DNA of 48,049 nt, taken from the NCBI GenBank assembly GCA_024689085.1, contig JAILDT010000071.1, positions 1 to 48,049 of the forward strand, written 5' to 3'. Position numbers and translations under genes: made by a program. The stretch comes from Clostridia bacterium (GTDB lineage Bacteria; Bacillota; Clostridia; Peptostreptococcales; Anaerovoracaceae). A model generated the notes under the pieces. The model was given only the letters and a program-made list of their open reading frames with translations. It did not search any database and was not told the origin of the DNA. Of this stretch, positions 24,110-32,262 are shown piece after piece (position 1 is the stretch's first letter; each line of letters opens with the position of its first letter).

Positions 24110-25615
24110 TTACTCGTCGTAGTCAGGTGCGGTAGCCTTGTCGAAGATATCGGTGACTGCCTTTGCAGGCTCCTTGGTCACGAGGGTCGCGATGATGGCC
24201 GCGATACCGCCGGCTACGAAGCCCGGGAACAGCTCATAGACGCCCGTTGAGGACAGACAGAAGAGCCAGATGATATCCACTGCCGCGCCGACGATGACGC
24301 CCGCACACGCACCGGCGTAATTGAACCGCCGCCAGAAGAGCGACAGTATGATCACCGGTCCAAAAGCCGCACCGAAGATGCCCCACGCGTTCTCAACCAG
24401 ATTCATGATCGCCTGGGCACCGGCGCCCTTCGAGGAGGCAATCAGGAACGCGATGATCGCAACCACGACGACGGCAATTCTTCCGACCATGAGGGTCTCC
24501 CAGTCGTTGGCCTTCTTCCTGAGAATCGGCTTGTAAATGTCAGCCGTGAATGAACTGGACGCAACGAGCAGCTGGGAGTCCGCTGTGGAAACGGACGCTG
24601 CCATGATGGCCGCCAGCAGGAATCCGGCAATGGCCGGCGGGAAGAATCTTCTCGCCATGGCGATGAACACGGTCTTCTGTGCGCCGATCGTCAGCAGTTC
24701 CTCCGCCATGACCATTCTGGCCAGATATGCGACGACGCATGCGCCGCCCAGAGCCAGGATGACCCAGATGATGGCGATTGCCGCAGATTTATGCATTTCA
24801 GAAGGCTTTTCGATGGACATGAACCGTACGATGATGTGCGGCATGCCGAAGTATCCCAGTCCCCATGCGAGTCCGGAGATCACTTCCTGCCAGGATGCGG
24901 AAAACAGTCCTGAGCCGAAGTCACAGACGACTTTCGTTCCATCTGCATCCACATAGCTGTAGGTTACGTCCAGCAGCGAAGTGTCCAGATTCTGTGTGGA
25001 CACGACGATGATCGGAATGGCGAGCAACGCCAGCAGCATCAGGATGCCCTGGAAGAAGTCGGTCCAGCAGACTGCCCGGAATCCTCCCAGGAAGGTGTAT
25101 CCGACGATGATGAGCGCGAAGAGAATCATCGCTGTACTCTGCGGCATCGCCGGGAAGAGCATCGTGAATACGGATGTGCCCGCTACGAAGGCGGATGCTA
25201 CGTATACTGTGAATGCAATCAGGAAGATGATTGCGCAGATGACCTGCAGCGCTTTGTTGCTCGTGGCGAACCGGTTCGTCAAATACTGCGGCAGCGTAAT
25301 GGAATCGTTTGACACCTTACTGAATTTTCTCAGTCTTTTGGCGCAGAAAATCCAGTTTGCCGCGGTACCCAGCGCCAGACCGATCCCGATCCAGATCTGC
25401 CCGAAACCGAAGGCCAGTATGGAACCCGGAAGTCCCATGAGCAGCCACGCTGACATATCCGATGCCTGGGCCGACATTGCCGCGACCCATGGTCCCATGG
25501 TTCTTCCTCCAAGGAAGTAGTCCTTGTCGTTCTGATTGCTTCCGTTGAAGAAGAAAATCAACGCAACGAAGAACAGCAGTACGAAATAACCTATAAATAC
25601 AATAATTTCAGCCAT
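24110..25615 (-). CDS. putP: Sodium/proline symporter PutP
   Basis: A 501-residue sodium:solute symporter (SSS family) that imports proline with Na+. About 13 TM helices are visible. Family features include DYFLGGRTMGPWVAAMSAQA with the SDMSAWLLMGLPG motif near 45-65, FTVYVASAFVAGTSVF, FLGGFRAVCWTDFFQG and the ASVSTADSQLLVASS segment in TM8 that binds Na+. The ATG at 25615 follows GGAAAGAGG; the ORF-track start at 25648 is less likely. Divergent from a TetR regulator that may control it; ends at a shared terminator. Confidence 0.93.
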   Translation of the reverse strand: MAEIIVFIGYFVLLFFVALIFFFNGSNQNDKDYFLGGRTMGPWVAAMSAQASDMSAWLLMGLPGSILAFGFGQIWIGIGLALGTAANWIFCAKRLRKFSKVSNDSITLPQYLTNRFATSNKALQVICAIIFLIAFTVYVASAFVAGTSVFTMLFPAMPQSTAMILFALIIVGYTFLGGFRAVCWTDFFQGILMLLALLAIPIIVVSTQNLDTSLLDVTYSYVDADGTKVVCDFGSGLFSASWQEVISGLAWGLGYFGMPHIIVRFMSIEKPSEMHKSAAIAIIWVILALGGACVVAYLARMVMAEELLTIGAQKTVFIAMARRFFPPAIAGFLLAAIMAASVSTADSQLLVASSSFTADIYKPILRKKANDWETLMVGRIAVVVVAIIAFLIASSKGAGAQAIMNLVENAWGIFGAAFGPVIILSLFWRRFNYAGACAGVIVGAAVDIIWLFCLSSTGVYELFPGFVAGGIAAIIATLVTKEPAKAVTDIFDKATAPDYDE

Positions 25616-25690
25616 AGAAAAACCTCTTTCCTTTTTTTGGTACGACACGAGTGTAACAGAACACTATGCTGAATGAAATATCGACTGAAT

Positions 25691-25705
25691 TCTATACTGT
25701 ATAGA
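25691..25705. promoter_or_regulatory. Candidate TetR operator in the putP-tetR spacer
   Basis: TCTATACTGTATAGA is a perfect 15-bp inverted repeat (7+1+7) in an AT-rich 183-bp divergent spacer. TetR-family proteins bind such palindromes, and the divergent layout suggests autoregulation and/or putP control. Binding is inferred. Confidence 0.5.
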
Positions 25706-25764
25706 CTAAATACTGTTGATTTTGCAAATTATTATTGAAATTTCAACATTTTTTAATTAGACTA

Positions 25765-25776
25765 TAGTAAATACTA
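25765..25776. promoter_or_regulatory. Second inverted repeat upstream of tetR
   Basis: TAGTA-AA-TACTA lies 23-34 bp before the tetR ATG, overlapping a TATAGT that could be a -10. It could be an operator or chance in AT-rich DNA. Confidence 0.3.
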
Positions 25777-25798
25777 AAGATAGGAACAATCATATATT

Positions 25799-26392
25799 AT
25801 GGCAAAAGCAACAAAAAGAGTAACCAATGAGACCAAAGGCCGCATCGTTGCGGCTGCCTGGAAGCTGTTCTACCAGTACGGTTACAACAACACGACCATC
25901 GATGACATCGTCGAAGAGTCCAACACGTCCAAGGGATCCTTCTACCACTACTTCAGTTCGAAGGACGACCTGATGGGTTCCCTCTCCTATTTGTTCGATG
26001 AGAAATATGAGGAATTGTCCGAGACCATGGACCCTTCCCTGTCGCCGGTCGATAAACTGATCACCATGAACCGGGAACTCTTCCTCATGATCGAGAACAC
26101 CGTCTCCGTGTCCATGCTGTCCCAGCTCTTCGCGGCGCAGCTGACGAGCATGAGCGAAAAACACCTGCTGGATCCGGACCGGACCTATTACAAGCTGTTG
26201 CGGCAGATCGCCATCGAAGGTCAATCCCAGGGGCTCTTTCGCGATGACCTCTCTGTCAACGACATCACGAAATCCTACGCCCTCTTCGAGCGCGGCATGA
26301 TGTACGACTGGTGCATCTCCAGCGGCAATTACTCCCTCTGTCAGTACTCGGAAAAGATGCTGCCCCTCTTCATCGCGGGGTTGACGAAATAG
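25799..26392 (+). CDS. TetR/AcrR family transcriptional regulator
   Basis: A 197-residue regulator. The N-terminal helix-turn-helix (about 12-58) reads GRIVAAAWKLFYQYGYNNTTIDDI followed by SKGSFYHYFSSKDDL, the usual TetR signature (quoted in parts). The C-terminal ligand domain is not assignable. The start MAKATK embeds a GCAAAAGC octamer one base into the ATG codon. No strong ribosome site is visible (ATAGGAACAATC lies about 10 nt upstream). Divergent from putP; ends 53 bp before tRNA-Val. Confidence 0.9.
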   Translation: MAKATKRVTNETKGRIVAAAWKLFYQYGYNNTTIDDIVEESNTSKGSFYHYFSSKDDLMGSLSYLFDEKYEELSETMDPSLSPVDKLITMNRELFLMIENTVSVSMLSQLFAAQLTSMSEKHLLDPDRTYYKLLRQIAIEGQSQGLFRDDLSVNDITKSYALFERGMMYDWCISSGNYSLCQYSEKMLPLFIAGLTK

Positions 26393-26404
26393 TTTGTTCC
26401 CGGG

Positions 26405-26433
26405 TTGACGAAGCCGGCAAGTATCGCTATAAT
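26405..26433 (+). promoter_or_regulatory. Promoter of tRNA-Val
   Basis: TTGACG (26405-26410), a 17-bp spacer and TATAAT (26428-26433) lie 11 bp before the mature tRNA start. This is the closest match to the sigma-A consensus in the window. Confidence 0.85.
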
Positions 26434-26444
26434 ACTCCGTGCAG

Positions 26445-26520
26445 GATCCGTTAGCTCAGCTGGGAGAGCGTCTGGGTGACAACCAGAAGGTCATTGGTTC
26501 AAGTCCAATACGGGTCACCA
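26445..26520 (+). tRNA. tRNA-Val (anticodon GAC)
   Basis: A 76-nt cloverleaf including encoded CCA. Acceptor arms GATCCGT and ACGGGTC pair with one G-U; the D arm is GCTC-AGCTGGGA-GAGC; the anticodon arm TCTGG-GTGACAA-CCAGA gives anticodon GAC (Val, GUC/GUU); the T arm is ATTGG-TTCAAGT-CCAAT. It stands alone with its own promoter and terminator. Confidence 0.96.
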
Positions 26521-26525
26521 AATAC

Positions 26526-26553
26526 AAAGGACCGGCTTATGCCGGTCCTTTTT
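26526..26553. terminator. Terminator after tRNA-Val
   Basis: AAAGGACCGGC, the loop TTAT and GCCGGTCCTTT are followed by TT, a G/C-rich 11-bp stem with a T-run. It may also stop transcripts from the convergent lipoprotein gene ending at 26586. Confidence 0.93.
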
Positions 26554-26585
26554 GTTGTCCGCTATTTTTTAATAAAGTCTGCCCC

Positions 26586-28433
26586 TTATTGATTCGTTCC
26601 GAACTGTGTCGACGTCTTGTAGTATTCGTCGAAGGCTGTTCTGTCGAGCACCTTGGTGTCGAGTCCTGCATCCTCTGCAATCTCTACCTCTGTGCTGTAC
26701 GATCCGCTTACCGTCACTGTGATGTCGCTATCCCCTTCGACGACGGTCTTGCCGTCTGCAACGATGGTAACGGTCTTGCCGTCCGCGTCGACGATTTTCG
26801 CGCCATCTGCTGCACTCAGATCAGTAATCGTTGTGTCATCGGTAACGACCCATGTGGATGTGCCGTCAATCGTGACCGTCAGGTTATTCTCTCCTTCTGA
26901 TACGCCGGTCCATGTTGATCCATCCGTCAGGTTCATGCTGGCACTGCTGATTTTATCGGTGTAGACATTGCCCGACATGGTCTGATCGATCGCTGTCAGC
27001 GTTGCGTTGCCGCCATTCTTTCCTTCCGTGCCCCATCCGTTGGAACTGTTGCCCGCGGCATTCAGCAGCTGTACGTTATCGCTGTCGAAATCCAGCGTCG
27101 TATTCTGCAGAATGATGTTCGCCGTCGTATTGGTTACGTAGAACATGGCGCCGTCGGAGATCGCTGTCTTCAGCGTCGAATCCACCGCTTCAAACTCGCA
27201 TGACTGTGAGGAGGCAGTATCCGCGTCGCCCGACATGGACTGATACAAAATCACTCCGTCCTTAATTGGATCGCTGCCTGATGTCGCGTCATTGGTACTC
27301 TCCAGAGTCGAGTTGTTGATCACGATGCGGTTGTACCCTTCGATACCCGCGATCTGGCTGCCTGTTGATGTACCGGTGACGTTATCGATCTCAATATCAC
27401 CCGTCGAGTAGATCAGCGGTGATCCTGAGCCCGCCGTTTCCAGACTGCTGTTCGTCACGGAAATGTATCCGCCGCCTCTGTCTGTAGCCAGCGCCGCGCA
27501 GTGGTCTTTCGCTGTGCTGATGGTCAGCTCGTTGCCGTAGATGACGCCGCCATAGGTCGCGTCCAGTCCTCTGGAATTTCCGCCGTCTTTGGTGGTAATC
27601 TCCACTTTGTTCAGGTAAGCCGTTCCGCTGTCAGTTGCAAAAACACCATTATTTCCTTCTCCCGTGGAACTGATCTTGCTGTCAGAGAGATAGACTTCTG
27701 AGCCCTCGCCGGTACTCAGCACACTGGAATTGATTCCATAGAAGTTGCAGTTGTCTCCGTTGCTGTCATCGCCCGACTTGGTGATATCCGCACCGGTGAC
27801 TTTGAGTACGCCGCCGTTCTGGGCCAGCAGAACGTTCTCGTCTGCCGTCGTGGATTCAATGGTCTCACCATCTGATGTGACTTCCTTACCGTCGGCCGTG
27901 AGCTTACCGGTCACGTCGCCGCTGTAATCGTAGTTGGCAGTATCAGGACCGCCGCCCGGTGCGCCGCTTGGCGGCTGACCAGTTGGAGCTTCCCCACTTG
28001 GTGCCTCACCACTTGGGGCCTCTCCATTTGGCATCTCTGGAGGCTGTCCGCTCGGTGCTTCCCCGCTCGGTGCCTCACCCTGGGCCTGCATGTCACCGTC
28101 TGGCTTCTCCGGCGGCGTCTGGCCATCTGCTGGCGGTTGCCCACTTGGGGCCTCGCCTTCCTGCTTCTCCGCCGAAGCATTTTCGTCCTGCCCATTCTTC
28201 GCAGCGTCGCTGTCTGCTTTTGCCGTCTCTTTCGCCGTATCGCCCTTCAGGTCTGATGGCGAAACGTATTCCCATGTAACCGCAGAGTTCGACGCGCTAT
28301 TATCCGAGTCATCTGACGCTGTCCCCGTACTGCAGCCGGACATCATGAGTGTGAAAGCCGTCAGCATCACCGTCATGACGATGGCAGCGGCTTTTGTCGC
28401 TTTTGTTTTCCTTTTCATCTTCTTTCGGTTCAT
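26586..28433 (-). CDS. Secreted beta-helix-type lipoprotein with Pro/Gly/Glu repeat linker
   Basis: A 615-residue lipoprotein. A basic N-terminus and hydrophobic segment end in a lipobox (MMSGC, Cys near 34). A Ser/Asp/Ala-rich region follows, then a GEAPSG/GQPP/GEAPTG repeat linker (about 92-160). The remaining 450 residues consist of short Ser/Thr/Asn/Gly-rich strands such as GINSSVLSTGEGSEVYLSDS and GLDATYGGVIYGNELTIST, typical of a right-handed parallel beta-helix. I recall similar uncharacterised secreted proteins in gut Clostridia with the same linker-plus-helix layout. ATG 28433 is best placed relative to GGAGG. Possible roles are adhesion or glycan binding; the ligand is unknown. Downstream of the PP2C gene. 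Confidence 0.85.
   Translation of the reverse strand: MNRKKMKRKTKATKAAAIVMTVMLTAFTLMMSGCSTGTASDDSDNSASNSAVTWEYVSPSDLKGDTAKETAKADSDAAKNGQDENASAEKQEGEAPSGQPPADGQTPPEKPDGDMQAQGEAPSGEAPSGQPPEMPNGEAPSGEAPSGEAPTGQPPSGAPGGGPDTANYDYSGDVTGKLTADGKEVTSDGETIESTTADENVLLAQNGGVLKVTGADITKSGDDSNGDNCNFYGINSSVLSTGEGSEVYLSDSKISSTGEGNNGVFATDSGTAYLNKVEITTKDGGNSRGLDATYGGVIYGNELTISTAKDHCAALATDRGGGYISVTNSSLETAGSGSPLIYSTGDIEIDNVTGTSTGSQIAGIEGYNRIVINNSTLESTNDATSGSDPIKDGVILYQSMSGDADTASSQSCEFEAVDSTLKTAISDGAMFYVTNTTANIILQNTTLDFDSDNVQLLNAAGNSSNGWGTEGKNGGNATLTAIDQTMSGNVYTDKISSASMNLTDGSTWTGVSEGENNLTVTIDGTSTWVVTDDTTITDLSAADGAKIVDADGKTVTIVADGKTVVEGDSDITVTVSGSYSTEVEIAEDAGLDTKVLDRTAFDEYYKTSTQFGTNQ
27948..28158 (-). repeat. Tandem hexapeptide-coding repeat (GEAPSG/GQPP) in the lipoprotein gene
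   Basis: Repeated GEAPSG, GEAPTG and GQPP units encode a flexible Pro/Gly/Glu spacer between the lipid anchor and the beta-helix. The nucleotide repeats (such as GGTGCTTCCCCGCTC-like blocks on the plus strand) are near-identical and could vary in number by slippage. Confidence 0.75.
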
Positions 28434-28484
28434 ATCCGGATCCTCCAATTCTTTTTTCTAATTGTCTGTCCGGATCTATAATAA

Positions 28485-28506
28485 ACGCCGCGTATGAACG
28501 CGGCGT
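28485..28506 (-). terminator. Hairpin after the PP2C phosphatase gene (weak terminator)
   Basis: ACGCCGCG, a six-base loop and CGCGGCGT form a perfect 8-bp stem, followed on the minus strand by TTATTAT rather than a pure T-run. It lies in the 102-bp gap before the lipoprotein gene. It could be a partial terminator that limits read-through. Confidence 0.55.
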
Positions 28507-28535
28507 ATGTGTTTTGTGTTGTCTTTGTGTGCAGT

Positions 28536-30320
28536 TTATTGAGGTTCTGTGCCCTTGTACTCCAGACAGAGCATGGTCAGATCGTCGAACTGTTCCGCGC
28601 CTGCTGTGAACATATCAACCGCCTCTCTCACGTTCTTCAGCACTGCGACCGGCGTCTCCGCCTCTTCATTCAGTGCATCCAGCATGCGGTCGATGCCGAA
28701 CATATTGTTCGATGCATCAGTCGCTTCCGGCACACCGTCTGTATAGACGAAGATTTTGTCGCCCGGCTCCAGCTGAATATCGTACTCCTTGTACTTCAGG
28801 CCTTCCAGACCGCCTACGATCATGCTGTGCTCGTCCTTATACAATTCGAACGCTCCGTCTTTCCTGCAGATCGTCGGATACTCATGTCCTGCGTTCGATG
28901 CAGTCAGTTTTCCCGTGGAAATCTCCAGAATGCCGAGCCAGATGGTCACGAACATATCCTGCTTGTTGTTGGAGCAGATCAGATCATTCGTGGCTTCCAT
29001 GATCTCCGCCGGAGATTTGCCTGACGTGCCATTGTTCCAGAGTATGATCTGTGCTGCCATCATGAACATCGCACCCGGGATGCCTTTGCCTGAAACGTCC
29101 GCGATCAGGATACAGAGATGGTCGTCATCGATCAGGAAGTAGTTGTAGAAATCTCCGCCGATATCCTTCGCCGGGTCCATGGACGCGTATACGTCAAATT
29201 CCGAACGCTCCGGAAATGCCGGGAAGATGGTCGGCAGCATTGATTCCTGAATATTCGTTGCCAGAGACAGTTCTGCCTTGATCCTCTCCTGATCTCCCGT
29301 GATCTTTTTGATGCGTTCCATGTGGTCGTCAATCTCGACCACCAGGTCGCTCACGTCTCTCGACAATTGTCCGATCTCGTTAGAGGATTTGATCTCCGCC
29401 AGATTGTTGCAGACTTCTTCGCTGTCCTTATTGATCATGTAGAGATGAATATTCTCCAGGACCTTCTTCAGCGGCTGCAGCACGAACTGATAAATCATCG
29501 CAAGGAAGAGCCATGCCAACAGCACTTCCAGCAGAACGGCCATGATCGTTCCGGTCCAGGCTCTTTTATTAATGGACTTATTGAGCCATGAGACGTCATA
29601 GGTCAGCCCTATCATCAGATCTTCATCGCCGATTGTTTCAACATATACGTAGTAATCAACAAATTTGCCTGCGTCTACCAGCTTCCTGTTGTTTTCACGC
29701 GCTTGCCGCATACCCTCTTCCTGGCTCGACGATACCTCCGAAACGACACCCAGGGTATAGACCTGCTCGTATTCCGTGCCTCTCACCGCATCGGGATCTG
29801 CTCCGCTCAGCAGGAAAAACTGTTCCTTGAAGGTTTCATCTGTCAGGATGCAGAACAGGAACGACAGTTCATTGGAGCTTTTGATCTGATCGATTCTGGT
29901 GATCAGCCAGGAATAGGTGACTTCCGCATAAAGCTTTTGGTCTTCCTCAGACCAGGATTGAAGTTGCTCTGCTGTGGCATACTTCAGCGCAACGTCAGGA
30001 TGACGCTGATTCAGCAGTTTGGCCTTTGCCTCTGTCTCCGTTCCGGAACTGTAATCCACATCATATTCGATATCCATCTCGTCCCAATGGTTTCTCCAAT
30101 ACTGAATGAGCCACTGATACGAAGGATATTCCTGAATCGACGCGATCGTCTCATCCGCCATATTAGATGCCATTTTCTCAGTCTGGCCTTTGATACTGGC
30201 ATCGGTAAACACCTGCTGTGTGAAGTAGGTGAACATGCCGATCATGAGCGTACCAACGGCAAACAGGATGATGACTTCGATAATCAGTCCCCGTTTTTTC
30301 TTTGCATTCTTTGGTTTCAT
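28536..30320 (-). CDS. Membrane-bound SpoIIE/RsbU-type PP2C serine phosphatase with HAMP-like linker
   Basis: A 594-residue sensor phosphatase. A basic start is followed by TM1 (about 11-32), an extracytoplasmic sensor region (about 33-240), TM2 (about 243-266), a HAMP-like and coiled-coil linker (about 267-345) and a PP2C domain (about 350-590). Metal-binding motifs include KDIGGDFYNYF near 385, LIADVSGKGIPGAMFM near 405, ASNAGHEYP and VYTDGVPEATD. Such proteins dephosphorylate anti-sigma-factor antagonists; no antagonist or anti-sigma gene is adjacent. The lipoprotein gene downstream may be in its output or merely a neighbour. Confidence 0.93.
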   Translation of the reverse strand: MKPKNAKKKRGLIIEVIILFAVGTLMIGMFTYFTQQVFTDASIKGQTEKMASNMADETIASIQEYPSYQWLIQYWRNHWDEMDIEYDVDYSSGTETEAKAKLLNQRHPDVALKYATAEQLQSWSEEDQKLYAEVTYSWLITRIDQIKSSNELSFLFCILTDETFKEQFFLLSGADPDAVRGTEYEQVYTLGVVSEVSSSQEEGMRQARENNRKLVDAGKFVDYYVYVETIGDEDLMIGLTYDVSWLNKSINKRAWTGTIMAVLLEVLLAWLFLAMIYQFVLQPLKKVLENIHLYMINKDSEEVCNNLAEIKSSNEIGQLSRDVSDLVVEIDDHMERIKKITGDQERIKAELSLATNIQESMLPTIFPAFPERSEFDVYASMDPAKDIGGDFYNYFLIDDDHLCILIADVSGKGIPGAMFMMAAQIILWNNGTSGKSPAEIMEATNDLICSNNKQDMFVTIWLGILEISTGKLTASNAGHEYPTICRKDGAFELYKDEHSMIVGGLEGLKYKEYDIQLEPGDKIFVYTDGVPEATDASNNMFGIDRMLDALNEEAETPVAVLKNVREAVDMFTAGAEQFDDLTMLCLEYKGTEPQ

Positions 30321-30385
30321 AATCCCCTCATTTCAATTACGGCATTATGATACCACGCTTTCATCCATTATTCCAGTCCGCGTCA

Positions 30386-31201
30386 TCAATCCAGCCCCGG
30401 CCGTTTGCGCCAGGCCATCTTCGAGATGCGCATGTTCGGAATCTGAATGCTAACGCCGGTCAGCAGCTTGATCAGCCAGATGAAGAACACGATTACCGCA
30501 ACCGGAATCACACAGGAAGTAACGATCAGGACCGCGATGGACTCCGTCATCCGGTTCAGTGTGTTCTCGAATTTGTCCAGCTGTCCCGAGACGCCGCCCT
30601 TGACCTTTTTAACAAATTTCTCAATGGCGTTGGCGTCCTCATCCTCCGCCGCGGCCTGGATCTTCTCCGTGTCGTTCCGCGTGTCTTCGATCATCTGTTC
30701 CATGGACGCCTCATAACTGGCGTCGATTTTCTCCGTCACGACGATGCTGGCCGGTACGATGGCGAACATCATCAGGGCGAAACAGATCAGCTTGATGCCG
30801 ACCGATCTCCATGTATCCCCGAAGAACAGTTTCCCCAGAATCAGGATGAGGCAGGCCGCCGGAATCAGGATTTTGAACGCTAGCATTCCGGTGATGGTCA
30901 CCATCCACTTCTCCAGGCAAATCGCCCCGAGAATGAACATAAAGTATCCGCTCAGGTCTGCCAGCTGCTCCGCGATCGGTGTTCCCGCGTCGCCCGGCAG
31001 CAGCGAGATTGCCGCCGATGATGCTGCCGTCACGCCCATCAGTTCTGTGACTGTGGTCCGTTTTTGATCCAGCGCCGCATAGGTGCCGGGGAAGCTCTCC
31101 TCTGAAGACGCAAATCCGGAAATCACGAACAGGGAGAGCAGTCCCACGACTGCCAGCGCCGCAATGATGATTACGGTCTTTCTCTTTTCACTCAGTTCCA
31201 T
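30386..31201 (-). CDS. Uncharacterised multi-TM membrane protein
   Basis: A 271-residue protein with an N-terminal hydrophobic helix (about 9-30), two or three central TM helices (about 85-160) and a C-terminal TM (about 225-250). A charged helical region between them (ASMEQMIEDTRNDTEKIQ and following) contains DEDANAIEKFVKKVKGG. It ends in a basic tail. No family recognised. The ATG at 31201 has a GGAAAGGAGG upstream. It precedes the PP2C gene by 65 bp on the same strand and could share a transcript with it. Confidence 0.75.
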   Translation of the reverse strand: MELSEKRKTVIIIAALAVVGLLSLFVISGFASSEESFPGTYAALDQKRTTVTELMGVTAASSAAISLLPGDAGTPIAEQLADLSGYFMFILGAICLEKWMVTITGMLAFKILIPAACLILILGKLFFGDTWRSVGIKLICFALMMFAIVPASIVVTEKIDASYEASMEQMIEDTRNDTEKIQAAAEDEDANAIEKFVKKVKGGVSGQLDKFENTLNRMTESIAVLIVTSCVIPVAVIVFFIWLIKLLTGVSIQIPNMRISKMAWRKRPGLD

Positions 31202-31264
31202 AGCAGGCCTCCTTTCCGGAAAACCAGACTATAACGGCTGAATCTATATATAAACCCCTTGTCT

Positions 31265-31290
31265 GGGCGCCCCCGCGCCCTTGCTTTTGC
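31265..31290 (-). repeat. GC-rich inverted repeat plus GCAAAAGC octamer downstream of the DUF4870-like gene
   Basis: GGGCGC-CCCC-GCGCCC (31265-31280) is a perfect hairpin without T-tract, and the octamer occupies 31283-31290, ending at the stop codon of the adjacent gene. It could be a Rho-type or processing hairpin; not a convincing intrinsic terminator. Confidence 0.5.
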
Positions 31291-31605
31291 TTAATACATC
31301 AGATGGAATTCGCCGATGAGCGGCAGCGGATCTGTTCTCCAGTTCGCCGCTCTGTAGATACCCATCACGATGAATACGAAGGCTGCTACGCCTGCGACAG
31401 CCGATACGCTGTGACCGATTCCCGGAAGCGCCGCGCAAAGTCCTCCCGCAATCTTGAGCAGATTGATCATCAGCGCCTGGTTGATGTGGTGCGTCTGGAA
31501 CGAGTCGCCCTTGTCCCTGATCAGGAAGGCGATGATCCAGCCGACCCAGGTGATGTACGAAATCACCGAGACTCTTCTCGCTCTATCGTTATATCCGTGA
31601 TTCAT
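31291..31605 (-). CDS. DUF4870/Tic20-like small membrane protein
   Basis: A 104-residue protein with three hydrophobic segments. The pattern SYITWVGWIIAFLIRDKGD then THHINQALMINLLKIAGG and VAAFVFIVMGIYRAANW matches the DUF4870 layout of helix, charged loop, H-xx-QA and helix pair (quoted in parts). Function unknown. ATG 31605 has GGGAGTGGAG upstream; the ORF-track start is 50 codons too long. A hairpin and an octamer lie just past its stop. Confidence 0.75.
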   Translation of the reverse strand: MNHGYNDRARRVSVISYITWVGWIIAFLIRDKGDSFQTHHINQALMINLLKIAGGLCAALPGIGHSVSAVAGVAAFVFIVMGIYRAANWRTDPLPLIGEFHLMY

Positions 31606-31756
31606 TTCTCCACTCCCTTTCTTCCCACGCAAAATCTGTGAGACTTCATATCCAGTCTTTTCTCTGACTATATGATATGGTTTCCGCAATGTTTCAGACA
31701 TCGCAGCGGATGCGGATTCGGCGGCATTTTTACCGCAACTTTCGCGCAAAAACAAT

Positions 31757-31786
31757 AAAATCGGCGGTCGCCTTCCGGCGCCGCCG
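31757..31786 (-). terminator. Terminator after the free-Met-sulfoxide reductase gene
   Basis: On the minus strand, CGGCGG-CGCC-GGAA-GGCG-A-CCGCCG folds with one bulged A, followed by ATTTTATTG. It lies 18 bp past the stop at 31804. Confidence 0.8.
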
Positions 31787-31803
31787 TCCTGATTGGTTGT
31801 TTA

Positions 31804-32253
31804 TTATTTGATGATCTGTTCCATGGCCGCGGTCAGAGCCGTGAGCCCGGCTTTGTCCTCCTCTGTGAACCGCGCCGGGATCGGGCTGTCGATATCGAGC
31901 ACCGCAAATACTTCGCCGTTTCTGTGCATCGGTACGACGATCTCCGATCTGGATGCGCTGTCGCACGCAATGTGTCCCGGGAAGGCGTGCACGTCGGGCA
32001 CCAGCTGCACCCGATCTTCCGCCCAGGCGGTACCGCAGACGCCTCTTCCTCTGTCGATCCGGACGCAGGCAACGTTGCCCTGAAACGGGCCGAGAATCAG
32101 GGCATCCTCCTTCACGAGATAGAACCCCGCCCAGTTGACGTCATCCATGGCATGAAACAGCAGCGCGGAAACATTGGCCATGACAGGAACAGGATCCGGT
32201 GATTCCTCCGCCAGCGATCTCATCTGTTTTATCATCAGTTCATAATCTGTCAT
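31804..32253 (-). CDS. Free methionine-(R)-sulfoxide reductase (GAF domain)
   Basis: A 149-residue single GAF-domain enzyme that reduces free Met-R-sulfoxide. The three expected cysteines are in NVACVRI (about 61), GVCGTAW (about 73) and IACDSASRSEIVVP (about 95). VNWAGFYLV and the final AVLDIDSPIPARFTEED are family hallmarks. It lies 9 bp after a flavin-binding-like gene, so both may form a small redox-repair operon. Confidence 0.93.
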   Translation of the reverse strand: MTDYELMIKQMRSLAEESPDPVPVMANVSALLFHAMDDVNWAGFYLVKEDALILGPFQGNVACVRIDRGRGVCGTAWAEDRVQLVPDVHAFPGHIACDSASRSEIVVPMHRNGEVFAVLDIDSPIPARFTEEDKAGLTALTAAMEQIIK

Positions 32254-32262
32254 AGTCCTGTG

